A stretch of DNA of 48,568 nt from positions 1-48,568 of the forward strand of contig NZ_QWFZ01000018.1 of assembly GCF_003576315.1 (NCBI RefSeq), written 5' to 3'. The notes beneath the pieces are model-generated. The model saw nothing but the letters and a program-made list of their open reading frames with translations. It did not search any database and was not told where the DNA came from. Source of the stretch: Henriciella mobilis. Its GTDB lineage: Bacteria > Pseudomonadota > Alphaproteobacteria > Caulobacterales > Hyphomonadaceae. This document shows positions 18,125-27,365 of this stretch, one piece after another. Both the position numbers and the translations under genes were made by a program. Every line of letters starts with the position of its first letter. Position 1 is the first letter of the stretch.

Positions 18125-19228
18125 GTGGACGCATTACGGTATTATCTTGTGCCCTTGATGACCATGACGGGCATCGCAGGGTTTGTCCTCGGCGGCCCGT
18201 TCGTGTGGCTCGGCTTTGGCACCTTCCCAGTGCTGATGATGCTTGACATAGCCCTTCCAAATGACAGCAAAATGCGCGCACTCGGCATTTCGTCCGTCGC
18301 CGATTTCGCGATCTATCTGCAGCTACCGCTGATGATCGCACTCTATCTGGTTTTCGCCCACTCGGTAAACTCCGGCACAAATCCTATCTTGGGTGATGCG
18401 GCTTCGGGTTGGCAGATCGCCGGATCGATCGCCAGCCTTGCATGGCTTTCTGCGGTTCCGACCCTGCCCGTCGCGCACGAGTTGATGCATCGCCGGCACT
18501 GGTTCCCAAGGGCTGTGGCAAAAGGATTGAGTGCCTTCTATGGCGATCCCAATCGCGATATTGCGCACATTGTCACCCATCATGTGCATCTCGACACAGC
18601 GAAAGATAGTGACACACCCTTGAGAGGGCAGACCATCTACAGCTTCGTGTTTTCGGCCACCTGGGGTTCGTACAAGGACACCTGGGATAAGCAGGCGGAG
18701 ATCCTTTCGCGTCTGGGTCATTCGAAATGGAGCTGGCGCAATGCGATGTGGTTGCAACTGGTGCTGGTTGGCGCAATTATCGGTGTGATGGTCGTTCTCG
18801 CCGGTCCTATCGCCGGACTCGTGACGGTCACCGCGATGTTTTTTGCCAAGATGCTGGTTGAAGGCTTCAATTACTTTCAACATTACGGCCTGCTGCGGAT
18901 CGAGGGGGAGCCGATCGCCAAGCATCACGCATGGAACCATCTTGGCATGATCGTGCGTCCGATCGGGGTCGAGATCACCAATCACATCAACCACCACCTC
19001 GACGGGCACACCCCATTCTACGAACTGCGGCCCGAGCCCGAGGCGCCGCAGATGCCGTCGCTGTTTCTGTGTTTCCTGTGCGGACTGGTCCCGCCAGTCT
19101 GGAACCGGTTCATCGCCCAGCCGCGCCTCAAAGACTGGGACCAGAGGTTTGCATCACCTGGCGAGCGCAAACTTGCACAAGCCGCCAACGCGAGGGCCGG
19201 TTGGCCGCAGTGGCTCGCCATCGACTGA
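18125..19228 (+). CDS. xylM: xylene monooxygenase hydroxylase subunit XylM
   Basis: Membrane-bound diiron hydroxylase, 367 residues (XylM about 369). Histidine boxes are HELMHRRH, THHVH and NHINHH, with FNYFQHYGL between, as in the AlkB/XylM family. Four to six hydrophobic segments are visible. With XylA it oxidises methyl groups of toluene and xylenes to benzyl alcohols, and often onward to the aldehyde. The start is GTG 18125 with GAGAGA upstream. It follows the NahAc-like pair after a 132-bp gap with a hairpin and is followed by xylA after 120 bp. No XylB-type benzyl alcohol dehydrogenase is seen in the window. Confidence 0.93.
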   Translation: MDALRYYLVPLMTMTGIAGFVLGGPFVWLGFGTFPVLMMLDIALPNDSKMRALGISSVADFAIYLQLPLMIALYLVFAHSVNSGTNPILGDAASGWQIAGSIASLAWLSAVPTLPVAHELMHRRHWFPRAVAKGLSAFYGDPNRDIAHIVTHHVHLDTAKDSDTPLRGQTIYSFVFSATWGSYKDTWDKQAEILSRLGHSKWSWRNAMWLQLVLVGAIIGVMVVLAGPIAGLVTVTAMFFAKMLVEGFNYFQHYGLLRIEGEPIAKHHAWNHLGMIVRPIGVEITNHINHHLDGHTPFYELRPEPEAPQMPSLFLCFLCGLVPPVWNRFIAQPRLKDWDQRFASPGERKLAQAANARAGWPQWLAID

Positions 19229-19348
19229 CACAGTCCACCAACATCCGTCCGGTCATCTGCATGTTACTCGAGCGTCGTCCCTCCGGGGATGACACTTCCT
19301 TTTACTTTCATCCCACTTGCCGCAAATCGAACAGAATAGATCGCATTC

Positions 19349-20389
19349 ATGTTTTCCTTCCTGAAAAAGCCCAAGCCCAACAAGGTGACTTTGACCTCCG
19401 AAGCGCGGGAGTTGTTTGTCGCCCAAGACAAAACCCTGCTCGAAGCAATGCTCGCCGAGGGCATGGCCATGCCGCACGATTGCAAAGTCGGTTCGTGCGG
19501 AACCTGCAAATTCAAGCTTCTGGACGGCAAGATACGGGAATTAAGTCCATCCGCGCTGGTTCTGGAGCGCGACGAACTGTCGGCTGGATACAGGCTTGCT
19601 TGTCAGGCCCTACCCCGCTCGGATTTGACGATTGCACTCGACGCTCCCTTGTTGAGCCAGCAAGCTGTCAATAACTATCCGGCAACGATTGTCGCAGCCA
19701 CCCGGCTTTGCCCGGATATAATCAACCTCATTGTCGAGCTTGACCGACCGCTGTCCTTTACCCCAGGCCAGTACGCCGATCTGAGCCTGCCTAGCATCGA
19801 CGGCCCCCGAAGCTACTCCTTCGCATTCGCACCCGAAAACGGGTCGGCAAAGCAGTTGCAATTCCATGTCCGCCATGTTCCGGGAGGCGCTTTCACCGAC
19901 TGGTTGTTTGGCGGTGAACGCATCGGAACGCAGATGGAGGTGGCGGCGCCCTATGGCGCGTTCCACCTCAAGCCAAGCAAGGCGCCAATGCTCTGCATTG
20001 CGGGTGGCAGCGGCCTCGCTCCGATCATGGCGATTTTGCAGGAGGCCCGTGCGCTTGGCGCCAATCGGCCGGTTATCCTGTTGTATGGCGCCAGGACCAA
20101 GGCGCACCTTTATTGCCTTGATGAAATCAGCGCACTCGCCGCCGACTGGAATGCGCCGTTCGAATTTATACCGGTCCTGTCCGAAGAATCACCGAATAGC
20201 CCCTGGGAAGGCGCCCGGGGGCTGGTGACGCAGCAGATCGCCGAAATACCAGACCGGGCACAATGCGAGGCCTATCTCTGTGGCCCGCCCGCGATGGTCG
20301 ACCTCGCTGAAGAAGTGTTACTCAAAGCCGGCGTGTCTCGCCATGCGATCTCTGCAGATCGTTTCCTCGATCGGAGCAGCGCGCGGTAA
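19349..20389 (+). CDS. xylA: xylene monooxygenase electron transfer component XylA
   Basis: Single-chain NADH reductase of 346 residues. An N-terminal plant-type [2Fe-2S] ferredoxin domain has C45, C50, C53 and C85. It is followed by an FAD domain with GPRSYSFAF and an NAD domain with GGSGLAPIMAIL and YLCGPPAMVD. It feeds electrons to XylM at the membrane. Similar reductases also serve some oxygenases, so it could help the RHO systems here, but its gene context points to XylM. The ribosome site upstream of ATG 19349 is weak. Last plus-strand gene of the operon; convergent with the run ending at 20485. Confidence 0.93.
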   Translation: MFSFLKKPKPNKVTLTSEARELFVAQDKTLLEAMLAEGMAMPHDCKVGSCGTCKFKLLDGKIRELSPSALVLERDELSAGYRLACQALPRSDLTIALDAPLLSQQAVNNYPATIVAATRLCPDIINLIVELDRPLSFTPGQYADLSLPSIDGPRSYSFAFAPENGSAKQLQFHVRHVPGGAFTDWLFGGERIGTQMEVAAPYGAFHLKPSKAPMLCIAGGSGLAPIMAILQEARALGANRPVILLYGARTKAHLYCLDEISALAADWNAPFEFIPVLSEESPNSPWEGARGLVTQQIAEIPDRAQCEAYLCGPPAMVDLAEEVLLKAGVSRHAISADRFLDRSSAR

Positions 20390-20413
20390 CCCCGCACTAA
20401 AATAGCCTGTGCG

Positions 20414-20436
20414 CCAAGCGCTGTTTTGCGCCTTGG
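20414..20436. terminator. hairpin between convergent operons
   Basis: CCAAGCGC and GCGCCTTGG pair with one bulged base around a TGTTTT loop. It lies between xylA and the end of the meta operon and could act as a bidirectional terminator, although only a short run of T follows on the minus strand (CTATTTTA). Confidence 0.4.
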
Positions 20437-20484
20437 AGCAACAATGTCAAGCCGGGCGCGAGACAGTGATTCTGCAACCCCGAG

Positions 20485-20865
20485 TCAGTTATCGACCCGG
20501 ATCATCTTGCCAACCACTTCCTGGATATCCACCTTTTGGGTGTTGTCGAGCAGAACTGCAACGCGGTTCAAGGTAGCAATAACTGACGTGTATTGACCAT
20601 GCGCGTAAAAGGCGTCGATCGGATAGACGACTGTCTTGTCGACAGGTGCACGATGGTAGCTGAGCTGCCCGATCCCGTAAATTGCGAGTCCCCCGGCTTC
20701 GGCGTGAGCCATCATACGTTCGGCGCGATCTCTTGTGAGATCGCCGCCGAATTCGACCAGTTGGGGAGGCGCGACGGTCGGACCAAGGTGCGTCGGTTTC
20801 CACCGGGCGGCTCCAATAACCCCCGAAATGACGAACAAGTCGGAAAATTGAAATTTCTCAGCCAT
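20485..20865 (-). CDS. hypothetical protein at end of meta operon
   Basis: 126 residues, not recognised. AGGAGG stands at good distance before ATG 20865, so the gene looks real. No signal peptide, membrane segment or cofactor motif is evident. The protein is mixed alpha/beta in appearance and has conserved-looking pieces (WKPTHLGPTVAPPQLVEF, LAIYGIGQLSYH). It is the last gene of a 13-gene run and lies 58 bp after the diol dehydrogenase gene, so a role in the aromatic pathway is likely but unknown. Confidence 0.75.
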   Translation of the reverse strand: MAEKFQFSDLFVISGVIGAARWKPTHLGPTVAPPQLVEFGGDLTRDRAERMMAHAEAGGLAIYGIGQLSYHRAPVDKTVVYPIDAFYAHGQYTSVIATLNRVAVLLDNTQKVDIQEVVGKMIRVDN

Positions 20866-20923
20866 GGCTTCTATCCTCCTATCATGCGCTTGATACTAAC
20901 AACCCTAGCTCTCGGCATCGTGT

Positions 20924-21724
20924 TCACCCGTCCGGACGTTTCCCGATTCCGATTCCGCCATCGCTGAGGAGCACTGTTCCGGTCATGTACGAAGAGTCCC
21001 GCCGCGAAGCCAAAAGGGTATAGAGACCAGCATGGTCGGCAGGTTCGGCGATCCTTCCGAGCGGAGTCATGCCGGAAATCAAATCGTCAAGCCCGGGCAT
21101 CTGTTCCATCTTTGTCTCTGCAAAGCCGCCGGTCTGGGTACCGCTGAGCGGGGTCCGTGTCCCACCCGGCGCAACGCCGTTGACACTGATGTCCGGTGCT
21201 AGTTCCCAGGCCAGCTGTTTGATAAGCCCGAGCACAGCGTGCTTGGACGCAACGTATAGAGTGCCGCCTCCTCCAGTGTAGTAGCTTGAAGTCGAGGCGG
21301 TAAAAATAATACTTCCCTTAACCTTCCGGAGCTCGGGGATGGCGGCGCGGGCACCGAGAAAGTAGCCCTTGAGGTTGACATCGAATATCTCGTCAAAAAC
21401 CTTTCCGAGCTGCTCGGGCTCCTGCTGTTCGAGCGGAACCATGAAATCCCAGATTCCAACGTTCCCGACAAACACATCGAGCTTGCCGAACGCCGCCACG
21501 GTTTCCGCAACGGCGCGGGAATTGTCCGCATAGGAACGCACGTCTCCCGTTACCACGACGACGCTGTCTCCATGTCGCGAACGCACCAGTTCTGTCTGCT
21601 CGTCATCCTTGACGAGCACGCCGACCCTGGCGCCTTCTTCGATATAGCGCGCGACTACCGCCGCGCCGATCCCGGTGGCGCCACCGGTAAGTAGCGCCAC
21701 CTGTCCATCAAGCCTCTTAGACAA
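20924..21724 (-). CDS. bphB: cis-dihydrodiol dehydrogenase BphB/NahB-like
   Basis: Short-chain dehydrogenase of 266 residues. TGGATGIG binds [31 protein letters not shown] (catalytic Y157 and K161) and [14 protein letters not shown] are hallmarks of BphB/NahB. It oxidises the cis-dihydrodiol made by the ring dioxygenase to the aromatic diol, yielding NADH. The start is TTG 21724, supported by AGGAGAG four bases upstream; no ATG fits. It is unusual in lying in the meta-cleavage operon rather than with its dioxygenase. Clearly different from the BenD-like dehydrogenase at 10100. Confidence 0.92.
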   Translation of the reverse strand: MSKRLDGQVALLTGGATGIGAAVVARYIEEGARVGVLVKDDEQTELVRSRHGDSVVVVTGDVRSYADNSRAVAETVAAFGKLDVFVGNVGIWDFMVPLEQQEPEQLGKVFDEIFDVNLKGYFLGARAAIPELRKVKGSIIFTASTSSYYTGGGGTLYVASKHAVLGLIKQLAWELAPDISVNGVAPGGTRTPLSGTQTGGFAETKMEQMPGLDDLISGMTPLGRIAEPADHAGLYTLLASRRDSSYMTGTVLLSDGGIGIGKRPDG

Positions 21725-21763
21725 TTTTCTCTCCTTCTTCGCCGATTGTCGTTCAGTTCAAAA

Positions 21764-23263
21764 TTACTGATCGAACATCCCGGTGCGACCCTCTTGCAAG
21801 TTCACCACGACCGACTTGGTCTGGGTGTAGTGGTTAAGCACTTCATGACTGAATTCACGACCGAACCCGCTCTGCTTGTAACCGCCGAGTGGCATGTTGG
21901 CCTTCAGATTGTAGTAGCGGTTGATCCACACCGTGCCGGTTTCGAGCTTGCGTGCCATGCGGTGCGCGCGCGCGATATCGCGGGTCCAGATACCACCGGC
22001 GAGGCCGTAATTGGTATCGTTCGCCACCTTCATCATATCGTCTTCGTCCTTCCAGCTAATCACGCTGGTAACGGGGCCGAAGATCTCTTCACGCGCAATA
22101 CGCATCGAGTTGTTGACGTTGGTAAAGACCGTCGGGCTGATGAAGTGCCCATCGGCAAGATTGTCGTTACGGCTGCCGCCGGTCAGAACGGTGGCGCCTT
22201 CTTCGGTAGCCAACTGGAGATAGCTCTCGACCTTGTCCATTTGCATCTTCGACGCCTGTGCGCCGAGCTGGGTCGCAAAGTCCAGCGGATCGCCCTGACG
22301 AATACCTTCGAGCGCCACCTTGAACTTCGCAAGGAACTCATCCTGGATCGACTCGTGCAGGAACAGGCGTGAGCCAGCCAGGCAAACTTCGCCTTTGTTG
22401 AGCACGGTCGACATCGTGGCACTTTCGACCGCGGCATCGATATCAGCATCCCCACAAACGATGTGCGCGGACTTACCGCCCAGTTCGAGCGTCTGCGGGA
22501 TGATATTGGCGGATGCATATTGCATGACCCGGCGGGCCGTCGCCACCGACCCGGTGAAGGCGACCTTACGGACGTCCTCATGAGTCACAAGCGCCTCACC
22601 GACGTCAGGACCGTAGCCGGTGACCACGTTGATCACGCCTGGGGGCAAAAGATCCGCCATTTCTACGAAGAATTCGATCACCGAAAGGCAGACCGTCTCG
22701 GCAGGTTTAAGCACAACCGTGTTCCCTGAAGCAAGGGCTGGCGCGATTTTGCACGCCATCATCAGCATCGGCACGTTCCACGGGATAATCTGCGCGCACA
22801 CGCCCAGCGGCTCGCGGTGAACGATGCCGACAGCATCGGGGAAATCCAATGTCTGACCATGAAGGCCATACGCCGCGCCGGCAAAAAGCTCGAATTGGCC
22901 GATTGCCTGAGGCATATCGAAATACATCGATTCGCGGATTGGCTTACCGTTGTTCAGGGTCTCAAGCGTGGCATAATGCTGATGGCGCGCCTTGAGCCGA
23001 CGCGCGACCTCAATCAGGATTTCCTGACGTTCGGCAGGCGAACTTTCTGACCACTTCGGAAAGGCGGCCTTTGCAGCGGCCACTGCACGCTGGATATCCT
23101 TGGCATTACCGGCCTGGATCTTGGTCAGCACCGCGCCTGTGGCCGGATTGATCAGGTCGATCGTCTTCCCACTATCACCGGAAATCCACTCGCCGCCGAT
23201 AAAGTGACCGTATTCGCTCTTAATTCCGTATTCGTTTTCAACGTTTTTGAGTTTGGTAGCCAT
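21764..23263 (-). CDS. NAD-dependent aldehyde dehydrogenase (aromatic aldehyde likely)
   Basis: Aldehyde dehydrogenase superfamily member, 499 residues, with N163 (PWNVP), E260 (LELGGKS) and catalytic C294 (GEVCLAG). GAGGAGA precedes the ATG. It would turn benzaldehyde (from XylMA) or salicylaldehyde (from NahE) into the acid, filling the XylC/NahF role, since no other such gene is present. Sequence alone does not decide between these, and it resembles general ALDHs more than XylC. Located between xylT and the diol dehydrogenase gene. Confidence 0.85.
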   Translation of the reverse strand: MATKLKNVENEYGIKSEYGHFIGGEWISGDSGKTIDLINPATGAVLTKIQAGNAKDIQRAVAAAKAAFPKWSESSPAERQEILIEVARRLKARHQHYATLETLNNGKPIRESMYFDMPQAIGQFELFAGAAYGLHGQTLDFPDAVGIVHREPLGVCAQIIPWNVPMLMMACKIAPALASGNTVVLKPAETVCLSVIEFFVEMADLLPPGVINVVTGYGPDVGEALVTHEDVRKVAFTGSVATARRVMQYASANIIPQTLELGGKSAHIVCGDADIDAAVESATMSTVLNKGEVCLAGSRLFLHESIQDEFLAKFKVALEGIRQGDPLDFATQLGAQASKMQMDKVESYLQLATEEGATVLTGGSRNDNLADGHFISPTVFTNVNNSMRIAREEIFGPVTSVISWKDEDDMMKVANDTNYGLAGGIWTRDIARAHRMARKLETGTVWINRYYNLKANMPLGGYKQSGFGREFSHEVLNHYTQTKSVVVNLQEGRTGMFDQ

Positions 23264-23286
23264 TTCATATCTCCTCTAGATTTATA

Positions 23287-23565
23287 TTACACTTCGATTA
23301 ATAAGTCAGCGGCCGGATAGAGGCGGCATGCTAGGGCATAACCCGCTTCACGGTCGCTTTCTGAAACCTTTGCGGCACTCATTTTGCCGGTCTTATAGCC
23401 CCCTTCGACCACTTTGACCCTGCAGATCCCGCACCCGCCGCCCCGGCAACCAACGCCAATATCGCTCGATCCGCATCGCTCCATGGCCAGCAAGACCGAC
23501 TCGTCCTCACCGCAACTGAACTCTCCGCCGCCGACAATCCGGATCAGGTGCAGCCCAGTTGTCAC
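23287..23565 (-). CDS. xylT: [2Fe-2S] ferredoxin, XylT-like
   Basis: Plant-type ferredoxin of 92 residues with C40, C45, C48 and C80 (GCRGGGCGIC...LACRLYP). XylT-type ferredoxins reduce the active-site iron of catechol 2,3-dioxygenase after it is oxidised by substituted catechols. The start is taken as GTG 23565, one base after the xylH stop, with GGAAGG upstream; the open frame runs further into xylH without support. Its place in the meta operon fits this role. It is not the Rieske ferredoxin that serves the RHOs. Confidence 0.85.
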   Translation of the reverse strand: MTTGLHLIRIVGGGEFSCGEDESVLLAMERCGSSDIGVGCRGGGCGICRVKVVEGGYKTGKMSAAKVSESDREAGYALACRLYPAADLLIEV

Positions 23566-23566
23566 G

Positions 23567-23779
23567 TCATTCCTTCCCGGCGGCCTTTGCGGCCGCTTTC
23601 GCCGCGAAGGACTGTCCACCGACCGCGAAGTGGCCGCTCGGCATCTCGCGCAAGATAATGCGGACCGATTCACGCGGCGCCCCGATCGACGTTATGGCAG
23701 CATCGGTCAGGGCTTGGATCAACCGTTCTTTGTCATCCGGCGATCTACCCTCGAGCATGTTGACCTCGATGATTGGCAT
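23567..23779 (-). CDS. xylH: 4-oxalocrotonate tautomerase
   Basis: 70-residue tautomerase whose N-terminal proline (PIIEVNMLEGR after Met removal) is the catalytic base. R39-type arginine is present in GAPRESVRIILREM. It isomerises 2-hydroxymuconate to 2-oxohex-3-enedioate in the oxalocrotonate branch. It abuts xylI directly. The alanine/lysine-rich C-terminus is a little longer than usual (about 62 residues). Confidence 0.93.
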   Translation of the reverse strand: MPIIEVNMLEGRSPDDKERLIQALTDAAITSIGAPRESVRIILREMPSGHFAVGGQSFAAKAAAKAAGKE

Positions 23780-24556
23780 TTACGCCTCCACCTGAAACAT
23801 TACGGCACCAAGCCCCTGGATATTCGTGCGGACGGTTTGACCGGGCGCGAGATTGGGAGCGGCGGTGATGCCACCTGCCATGACGATGTCGCCTGCTGAG
23901 ATTTCTTCTCCGCCTTCAGCGACAAGTCGCGCCGCGGCGACCAACGACCGCAAGGGATGGCCGAGAATAGCTGCAGTCGAACCGACCTCGATCACATGGC
24001 CGTCGATTTCGAGCACAACCCCGAGGTTCGAGAAATCCTTGGCTGGATCGTTCCATTGTCCGATCACAAGGCCAGAAGACGAGGTGTTGTCGGCAATAAC
24101 ATCAGACAAAGCGAACTTGAAGTTCTCGTACCGGCTATCAATGATTTCCATTGCTGGAGCAATCGCTTCGACCGCCGCCAGCGCCTCCATCGCTGTGACC
24201 TTTCCGGAAAGCGGTGCCTTCATAAGGAAGGCCACTTCCGGCTCAACCCGTGGGTGAACGAAACGTGCGCGAGACATCGACGCGCCTTCCTCGATCAGCA
24301 TCGCGTCGGTCAGGCGTCCCCAGGCTACCTCGTCGACCCCGACCTGCAGCATCTTGGCCCGGCTCGTCAGACCCATCTTGACTCCGATTCGGCGTTCACC
24401 GCGGCTGAGGCGACGATCGACCGACAGCTTCTGCACCAGATAGGCATCCGCCACACTCAGATCGGGGTCGGTATGCGTCAGTTGGGGCGTTGCGCGCGCA
24501 TGAAGCGCCGCGCTGTCCAGAATTTCCGCGTAACGTTCAATCTTGTCCATTGCCAT
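23780..24556 (-). CDS. xylI: 4-oxalocrotonate decarboxylase
   Basis: Member of the fumarylacetoacetate hydrolase-like XylI/XylJ family, 258 residues. Acidic metal-site residues lie in VEPEVAFLM, and MEIIDSRYENFKF and DNTSSSGLVIG are typical. It removes CO2 from 2-oxohex-3-enedioate to give 2-hydroxypenta-2,4-dienoate and works in complex with XylJ. Assigned as decarboxylase rather than hydratase because it stands next to xylH and because the paralogue at 26549 is closer to hydratases in motif and place. The two could in principle be exchanged. Confidence 0.88.
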   Translation of the reverse strand: MAMDKIERYAEILDSAALHARATPQLTHTDPDLSVADAYLVQKLSVDRRLSRGERRIGVKMGLTSRAKMLQVGVDEVAWGRLTDAMLIEEGASMSRARFVHPRVEPEVAFLMKAPLSGKVTAMEALAAVEAIAPAMEIIDSRYENFKFALSDVIADNTSSSGLVIGQWNDPAKDFSNLGVVLEIDGHVIEVGSTAAILGHPLRSLVAAARLVAEGGEEISAGDIVMAGGITAAPNLAPGQTVRTNIQGLGAVMFQVEA

Positions 24557-24559
24557 CGC

Positions 24560-25591
24560 CTATGTTGCCCGCGCGGAAACGAGATCGAGCGCAACATCGA
24601 CAATCATGTCTTCCTGCCCGCCAACCATGCGCCGTTTACCCAGTTCGATCAGAATTTCGCGGGTGTCGAGGCCGTATTGTTCGGCCGCCTTTTCCGCGTG
24701 ACGAAGAAAGCTTGAATAGACACCGGCATAGCCCAGGCTCAGCGTCTCGCGGTCGACCCGCACCGGGCGATCCTGGAGTGGACGGACCAGATCTTCCGCT
24801 GCGTCCATCAACGCCATCACGTCGCATCCATGGTTCCAGCCCTTTCGGTCGGCCGCAGCAACGAACACTTCGAGCGGGGCGTTGCCCGCCCCTGCCCCCA
24901 TGCCTGCAAGGCTGGCATCGATCCGTACTGCGCCTTCCTGAGCGGCAACGATCGAATTTGCGACACCGAGCGACAAATTGTGGTGGGCATGCATGCCGCG
25001 CTGGGTTTCTGGCTTGAGAACGCGGTCGTAAGCCCGCAGCCGCTCGCGCACACCGTCCATGTCGAGTGCGCCGCCGCTGTCGGTCACATAAACACAGTGC
25101 GCGCCATAGCTTTCCATCAGCATGGCCTGCTGGGCCAGCGCCTCGGCGTCGATCATGTGGCTCATCATCAAAAAGCCCGATACATCCATACCAAGATCGC
25201 GGGCGATACCGATATGCTGCTTGGCAACGTCTGCTTCAGTGCAATGGGTTGCAACACGTACCGAGCGAACACCCAATGCGTAAGCGCGGCGAAGCTCTTC
25301 GACCGTGCCGATGCCAGGGACCAGCAGCGTGGTCAGCACCGCCCGTTTGATCACGTCGGCTGCCGCCTCGATCCATTCCCAGTCGGTGTGAGAGCCAAAG
25401 CCATAGTTGAATGACGTGCCGTTGAGACCGTCACCGTGCGACACTTCAATGGCGTCGACACCGGCATCGTCCAGGGCCTTGGCGATCGTGCGGACGCTGT
25501 CGGTGCCGTACATGTGAAGGATTGCGTGCATCCCGTCACGCAGGGTGACGTCCTGGATGTAAAGCTTGCCGGTTTCAGGGTTGAAGGTCAT
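24560..25591 (-). CDS. xylK: 4-hydroxy-2-oxovalerate aldolase
   Basis: Class II pyruvate aldolase (HMGL-like TIM barrel plus C-terminal communication domain), 343 residues. The metal and base residues lie in [10 protein letters not shown] and in [10 protein letters not shown]. It splits 4-hydroxy-2-oxovalerate into pyruvate and acetaldehyde, which is channelled to the partner dehydrogenase. The ATG overlaps the stop of the xylQ gene by four bases, fitting the known enzyme complex. Confidence 0.95.
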   Translation of the reverse strand: MTFNPETGKLYIQDVTLRDGMHAILHMYGTDSVRTIAKALDDAGVDAIEVSHGDGLNGTSFNYGFGSHTDWEWIEAAADVIKRAVLTTLLVPGIGTVEELRRAYALGVRSVRVATHCTEADVAKQHIGIARDLGMDVSGFLMMSHMIDAEALAQQAMLMESYGAHCVYVTDSGGALDMDGVRERLRAYDRVLKPETQRGMHAHHNLSLGVANSIVAAQEGAVRIDASLAGMGAGAGNAPLEVFVAAADRKGWNHGCDVMALMDAAEDLVRPLQDRPVRVDRETLSLGYAGVYSSFLRHAEKAAEQYGLDTREILIELGKRRMVGGQEDMIVDVALDLVSARAT

Positions 25592-26541
25592 GGTGCCACC
25601 CTTTCTAGGTTCTGCAATGCAAGCCGCTCGCCGGCCGCCTTGGCCGCAGCTGTCATAATGTCGAGGTTGCCGGAATATTTTGGCAGGTAATCGCCCGCCC
25701 CCTCTACCTCGAGGAAAACGCTGGTCTTGAGACCGACGAACTCGCCATAGCCGGGGATTTTGAGAGGCTGGTTCGAACCAAACCGCTCGAACTGTACCTC
25801 CTGCTTGAGGCGATAGCCGGGGACATAAGACTGGACGGTCTGCACCATGTCCTGCACCGACTGCCGGATAAGATCCTCGTCAACCTGATCGGTCAGCGTG
25901 AAAATCGTGTCGCGCATGATCATCGGCGGTTCAGCCGGATTGAGGATGATAATCGCGCGTCCGCGGCGCGCACCGCCAACGACCTCGATCGCCTTAGCAG
26001 TGGTCCGGGTGAACTCGTCGATATTGGCGCGGGTTCCCGGCCCCGCTGAACGCGACGAAACCGATGCGACAATTTCTGCGTAATGGACAGGACTCACGCG
26101 TGATACGGCTGCGACGATCGGGATGGTCGCCTGGCCTCCGCAGGTGACCATGTTCACGTTGCGGACGCTGCTGTCGAGCACATTTCCGACCGGGGGCACG
26201 AAAAATGGTCCCAATGCTGCGGGTGTCAGGTCAACGACCAGTTTGCCATCCTGCTGCAACGCGGCATCATGCTCCTTGTGGGCGTAAGCCGAGGTCGCGT
26301 CAAAAGCGATCCCGATCTCCGAATAGACGGACAGCTTGCGTAGCCCTTCAATCCCCTCGTGGGTGGTTTCCACGCCCCGTTCGCGGGCCATCGCCAGCCC
26401 CTCGGATGCCGGGTCGATACCAACCACTGCGGCAAGTTCGAGCACATCTGAACCTTTGAGCAACTTGATCATCAGGTCGGTGCCGATATTTCCCGAGCCT
26501 ATGATCGCACATTTCATTTTTGGCATACGCTTGTCTTTCAT
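25588..26541 (-). CDS. xylQ: acetaldehyde dehydrogenase (acylating)
   Basis: Makes acetyl-CoA from acetaldehyde, CoA and NAD+, in complex with the aldolase. NAD is bound by [12 protein letters not shown], and the catalytic cysteine is in [14 protein letters not shown]. Three ATGs are possible (26541, 26526 and 26517); 26541 is used here as it follows the xylJ stop by seven bases, giving 317 residues. Starting at 26526 would give the 312 residues usual in the family. The ribosome site is weak for all, suggesting translational coupling. Confidence 0.93.
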   Translation of the reverse strand: MKDKRMPKMKCAIIGSGNIGTDLMIKLLKGSDVLELAAVVGIDPASEGLAMARERGVETTHEGIEGLRKLSVYSEIGIAFDATSAYAHKEHDAALQQDGKLVVDLTPAALGPFFVPPVGNVLDSSVRNVNMVTCGGQATIPIVAAVSRVSPVHYAEIVASVSSRSAGPGTRANIDEFTRTTAKAIEVVGGARRGRAIIILNPAEPPMIMRDTIFTLTDQVDEDLIRQSVQDMVQTVQSYVPGYRLKQEVQFERFGSNQPLKIPGYGEFVGLKTSVFLEVEGAGDYLPKYSGNLDIMTAAAKAAGERLALQNLERVAP

Positions 26542-26548
26542 CCAGTTT

Positions 26549-27361
26549 TCAGTTGGTATCGGCGGCGAATTCTGCCCGCACCATTCCGACACCGTTTATT
26601 CTTGCCTCGACGACATCGCCTCGGTTCACTCCGGCCATGGGGCCGAGCGCGCCGGACAGGATCACGTCGCCTTCAAGCAGCGGCCGGCCGACCCGCGCCA
26701 TGACCCGCGCCAGCCACAACGATGCGGTGATCGGGCTGCCCAGGCAGGCGATACCAGCGCCGACCGAAATGGGTTCGCCCTTGATCTCCATCACCATGCC
26801 GCATTCACGCAGATCGAGCCCATCGAGCTTGCGCGGAACCGCGCCCAGCACGAACAGGCCACTTGAGGCATTATCGGCAACCGTATCCCAGATGCGAATG
26901 TCCCAATTGGCCACCCGGCTGTCGACGATCTCGATCGCCGGCACGACATATTCCACCGCGCGGATCATTTCGGCGGTCGTCAGGTCCGGATGGGGCAGGT
27001 CGCGACCGATGACGATCGCGATCTCAGCTTCGACCTTGGGCTGAATCACCTGATCAAGCGAAACCGGTATGCCTTCAGGCACGTCCATGTCGGCAAACAG
27101 CATGCCGTAATCGGGCTGGTCGACGCCAAGCTGCCGCTGGACTGCAAGCGAAGTGAGGCCGATCTTGCGGCCTACCAGTCTTCGTCCGCTGTCGACATAG
27201 TGCCGGGTATTGACCTCCTGCACGGCATAGGCCGCATCCACCCCGCCCGCCGATATGAGGTCGCGAACCGGTGCGACGGGCGTTCCGCTTGTCGCGGCAC
27301 CGCGCAACTGTTCGGCTGCTTGTTGAATGACCCGAGGGTCTATCTTGGTTTCCATGGTCAT
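26549..27361 (-). CDS. xylJ: 2-hydroxypenta-2,4-dienoate hydratase
   Basis: 270-residue member of the XylJ/MhpD family. Metal-site acids lie in [31 protein letters not shown] and [11 protein letters not shown] are family features. It adds water to 2-hydroxypenta-2,4-dienoate, giving 4-hydroxy-2-oxovalerate for XylK. Four bases after xylG. A paralogue of xylI in the same operon. Confidence 0.92.
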   Translation of the reverse strand: MTMETKIDPRVIQQAAEQLRGAATSGTPVAPVRDLISAGGVDAAYAVQEVNTRHYVDSGRRLVGRKIGLTSLAVQRQLGVDQPDYGMLFADMDVPEGIPVSLDQVIQPKVEAEIAIVIGRDLPHPDLTTAEMIRAVEYVVPAIEIVDSRVANWDIRIWDTVADNASSGLFVLGAVPRKLDGLDLRECGMVMEIKGEPISVGAGIACLGSPITASLWLARVMARVGRPLLEGDVILSGALGPMAGVNRGDVVEARINGVGMVRAEFAADTN

Positions 27362-27365
27362 AATC

